Part shown: positions 5,369 through 5,448 of the stretch, piece by piece
How positions within the stretch are numbered: the first letter of the stretch is position 1
Layout: every line of letters starts with the position of its first letter
From: an uncultured Lachnospiraceae bacterium
GTDB lineage: Bacteria; Bacillota_A; Clostridia; Lachnospirales; Lachnospiraceae
Length of the DNA: 5,448 bases
Assembly: GCA_902766415.1 (NCBI GenBank)
Contig: CACXDR010000108.1
Coordinates: 1 to 5,448 of the forward strand
Direction of reading: 5' to 3'
Position numbers and translations under genes: made by a program
Notes under the pieces: model-generated
The model's input: only the letters and a program-made list of their open reading frames with translations
Told to the model about the DNA's origin: nothing
Database searches by the model: none

Positions 5369-5448
5369 ATGAGGAAAAAGGATCCGGCCATTCTGGCCAT
5401 ACTTCTTGCGGTATCCATGATGACGGCGTGCGCGAACGGCGGCGCGGC
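5369..5448 (+). CDS. Lipoprotein, N-terminal fragment (runs off the window)
   Basis: Only 26 codons are in the window. ATG 5369 follows a strong AAAGGAGG (5353-5360) with an 8-base spacer, 26 bp after the DUF4956 stop. The peptide has a basic start (MRKKD), a hydrophobic core (AILAILLAVSMM) and TAC with Cys21 as probable lipidation site, then a Gly/Ala-rich start of the mature protein (ANGGA). It is therefore an exported lipoprotein of the same operon. In related operons the next gene often encodes a carbohydrate-binding-domain or CotH-kinase-like surface protein, so one of these is my guess for the rest, but nothing in the visible residues shows it. Confidence 0.8.
   Translation, partial: MRKKDPAILAILLAVSMMTACANGGA

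Overview
The window looks like chromosomal DNA from a high-GC member of the Firmicutes, most likely a gut Lachnospiraceae-type Clostridia. The reasons are strong AGGAGG-type ribosome binding sites, an ECF transporter S component without its energizing module beside it, a histidine kinase of a style common in Clostridia, and a VTC-domain / DUF4956 / lipoprotein gene order seen in that group. The taxonomy is inference; there is no rRNA or marker gene here.

Layout. Bases 1-199 are non-coding or of uncertain coding status and carry two copies of an 87-bp tandem repeat. Bases 211-1363 hold a two-gene plus-strand operon: an ECF transporter S component overlapping by 17 bp a P-loop kinase of the uridine kinase type, which together suggest import and phosphorylation of a small molecule. 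Bases 1364-1503 separate this operon from a convergent one and contain two near-identical long palindromes of REP type. Bases 1504-3608 (minus strand) encode a two-component system, an OmpR-family response regulator followed by a sensor histidine kinase with an ATGA overlap. Bases 3609-3931 are a 323-bp divergent control region with hairpins, an 11-bp-spaced direct repeat resembling an OmpR/PhoB-family operator, and three tandem GC-rich hairpin repeats in the leader of the next operon. Bases 3932 to the end hold a VTC-domain polyphosphate polymerase-like protein, an overlapping DUF4956 membrane protein, and the first 26 codons of a lipoprotein that runs out of the window.

How it may work together. 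The divergent two-component system is well placed to control itself and the VTC/DUF4956/lipoprotein operon through the shared intergenic region. The VTC protein keeps the basic and acidic residues expected of an active polyphosphate polymerase, and the DUF4956 protein could be its membrane partner, giving a regulated, membrane-associated polyphosphate (or related) system. That functional link is inference from gene order. The least explained parts are the hairpin-repeat leader of the VTC operon, the REP-like palindromes (with a related palindrome inside the kinase gene), and the 87-bp repeat at the left edge.
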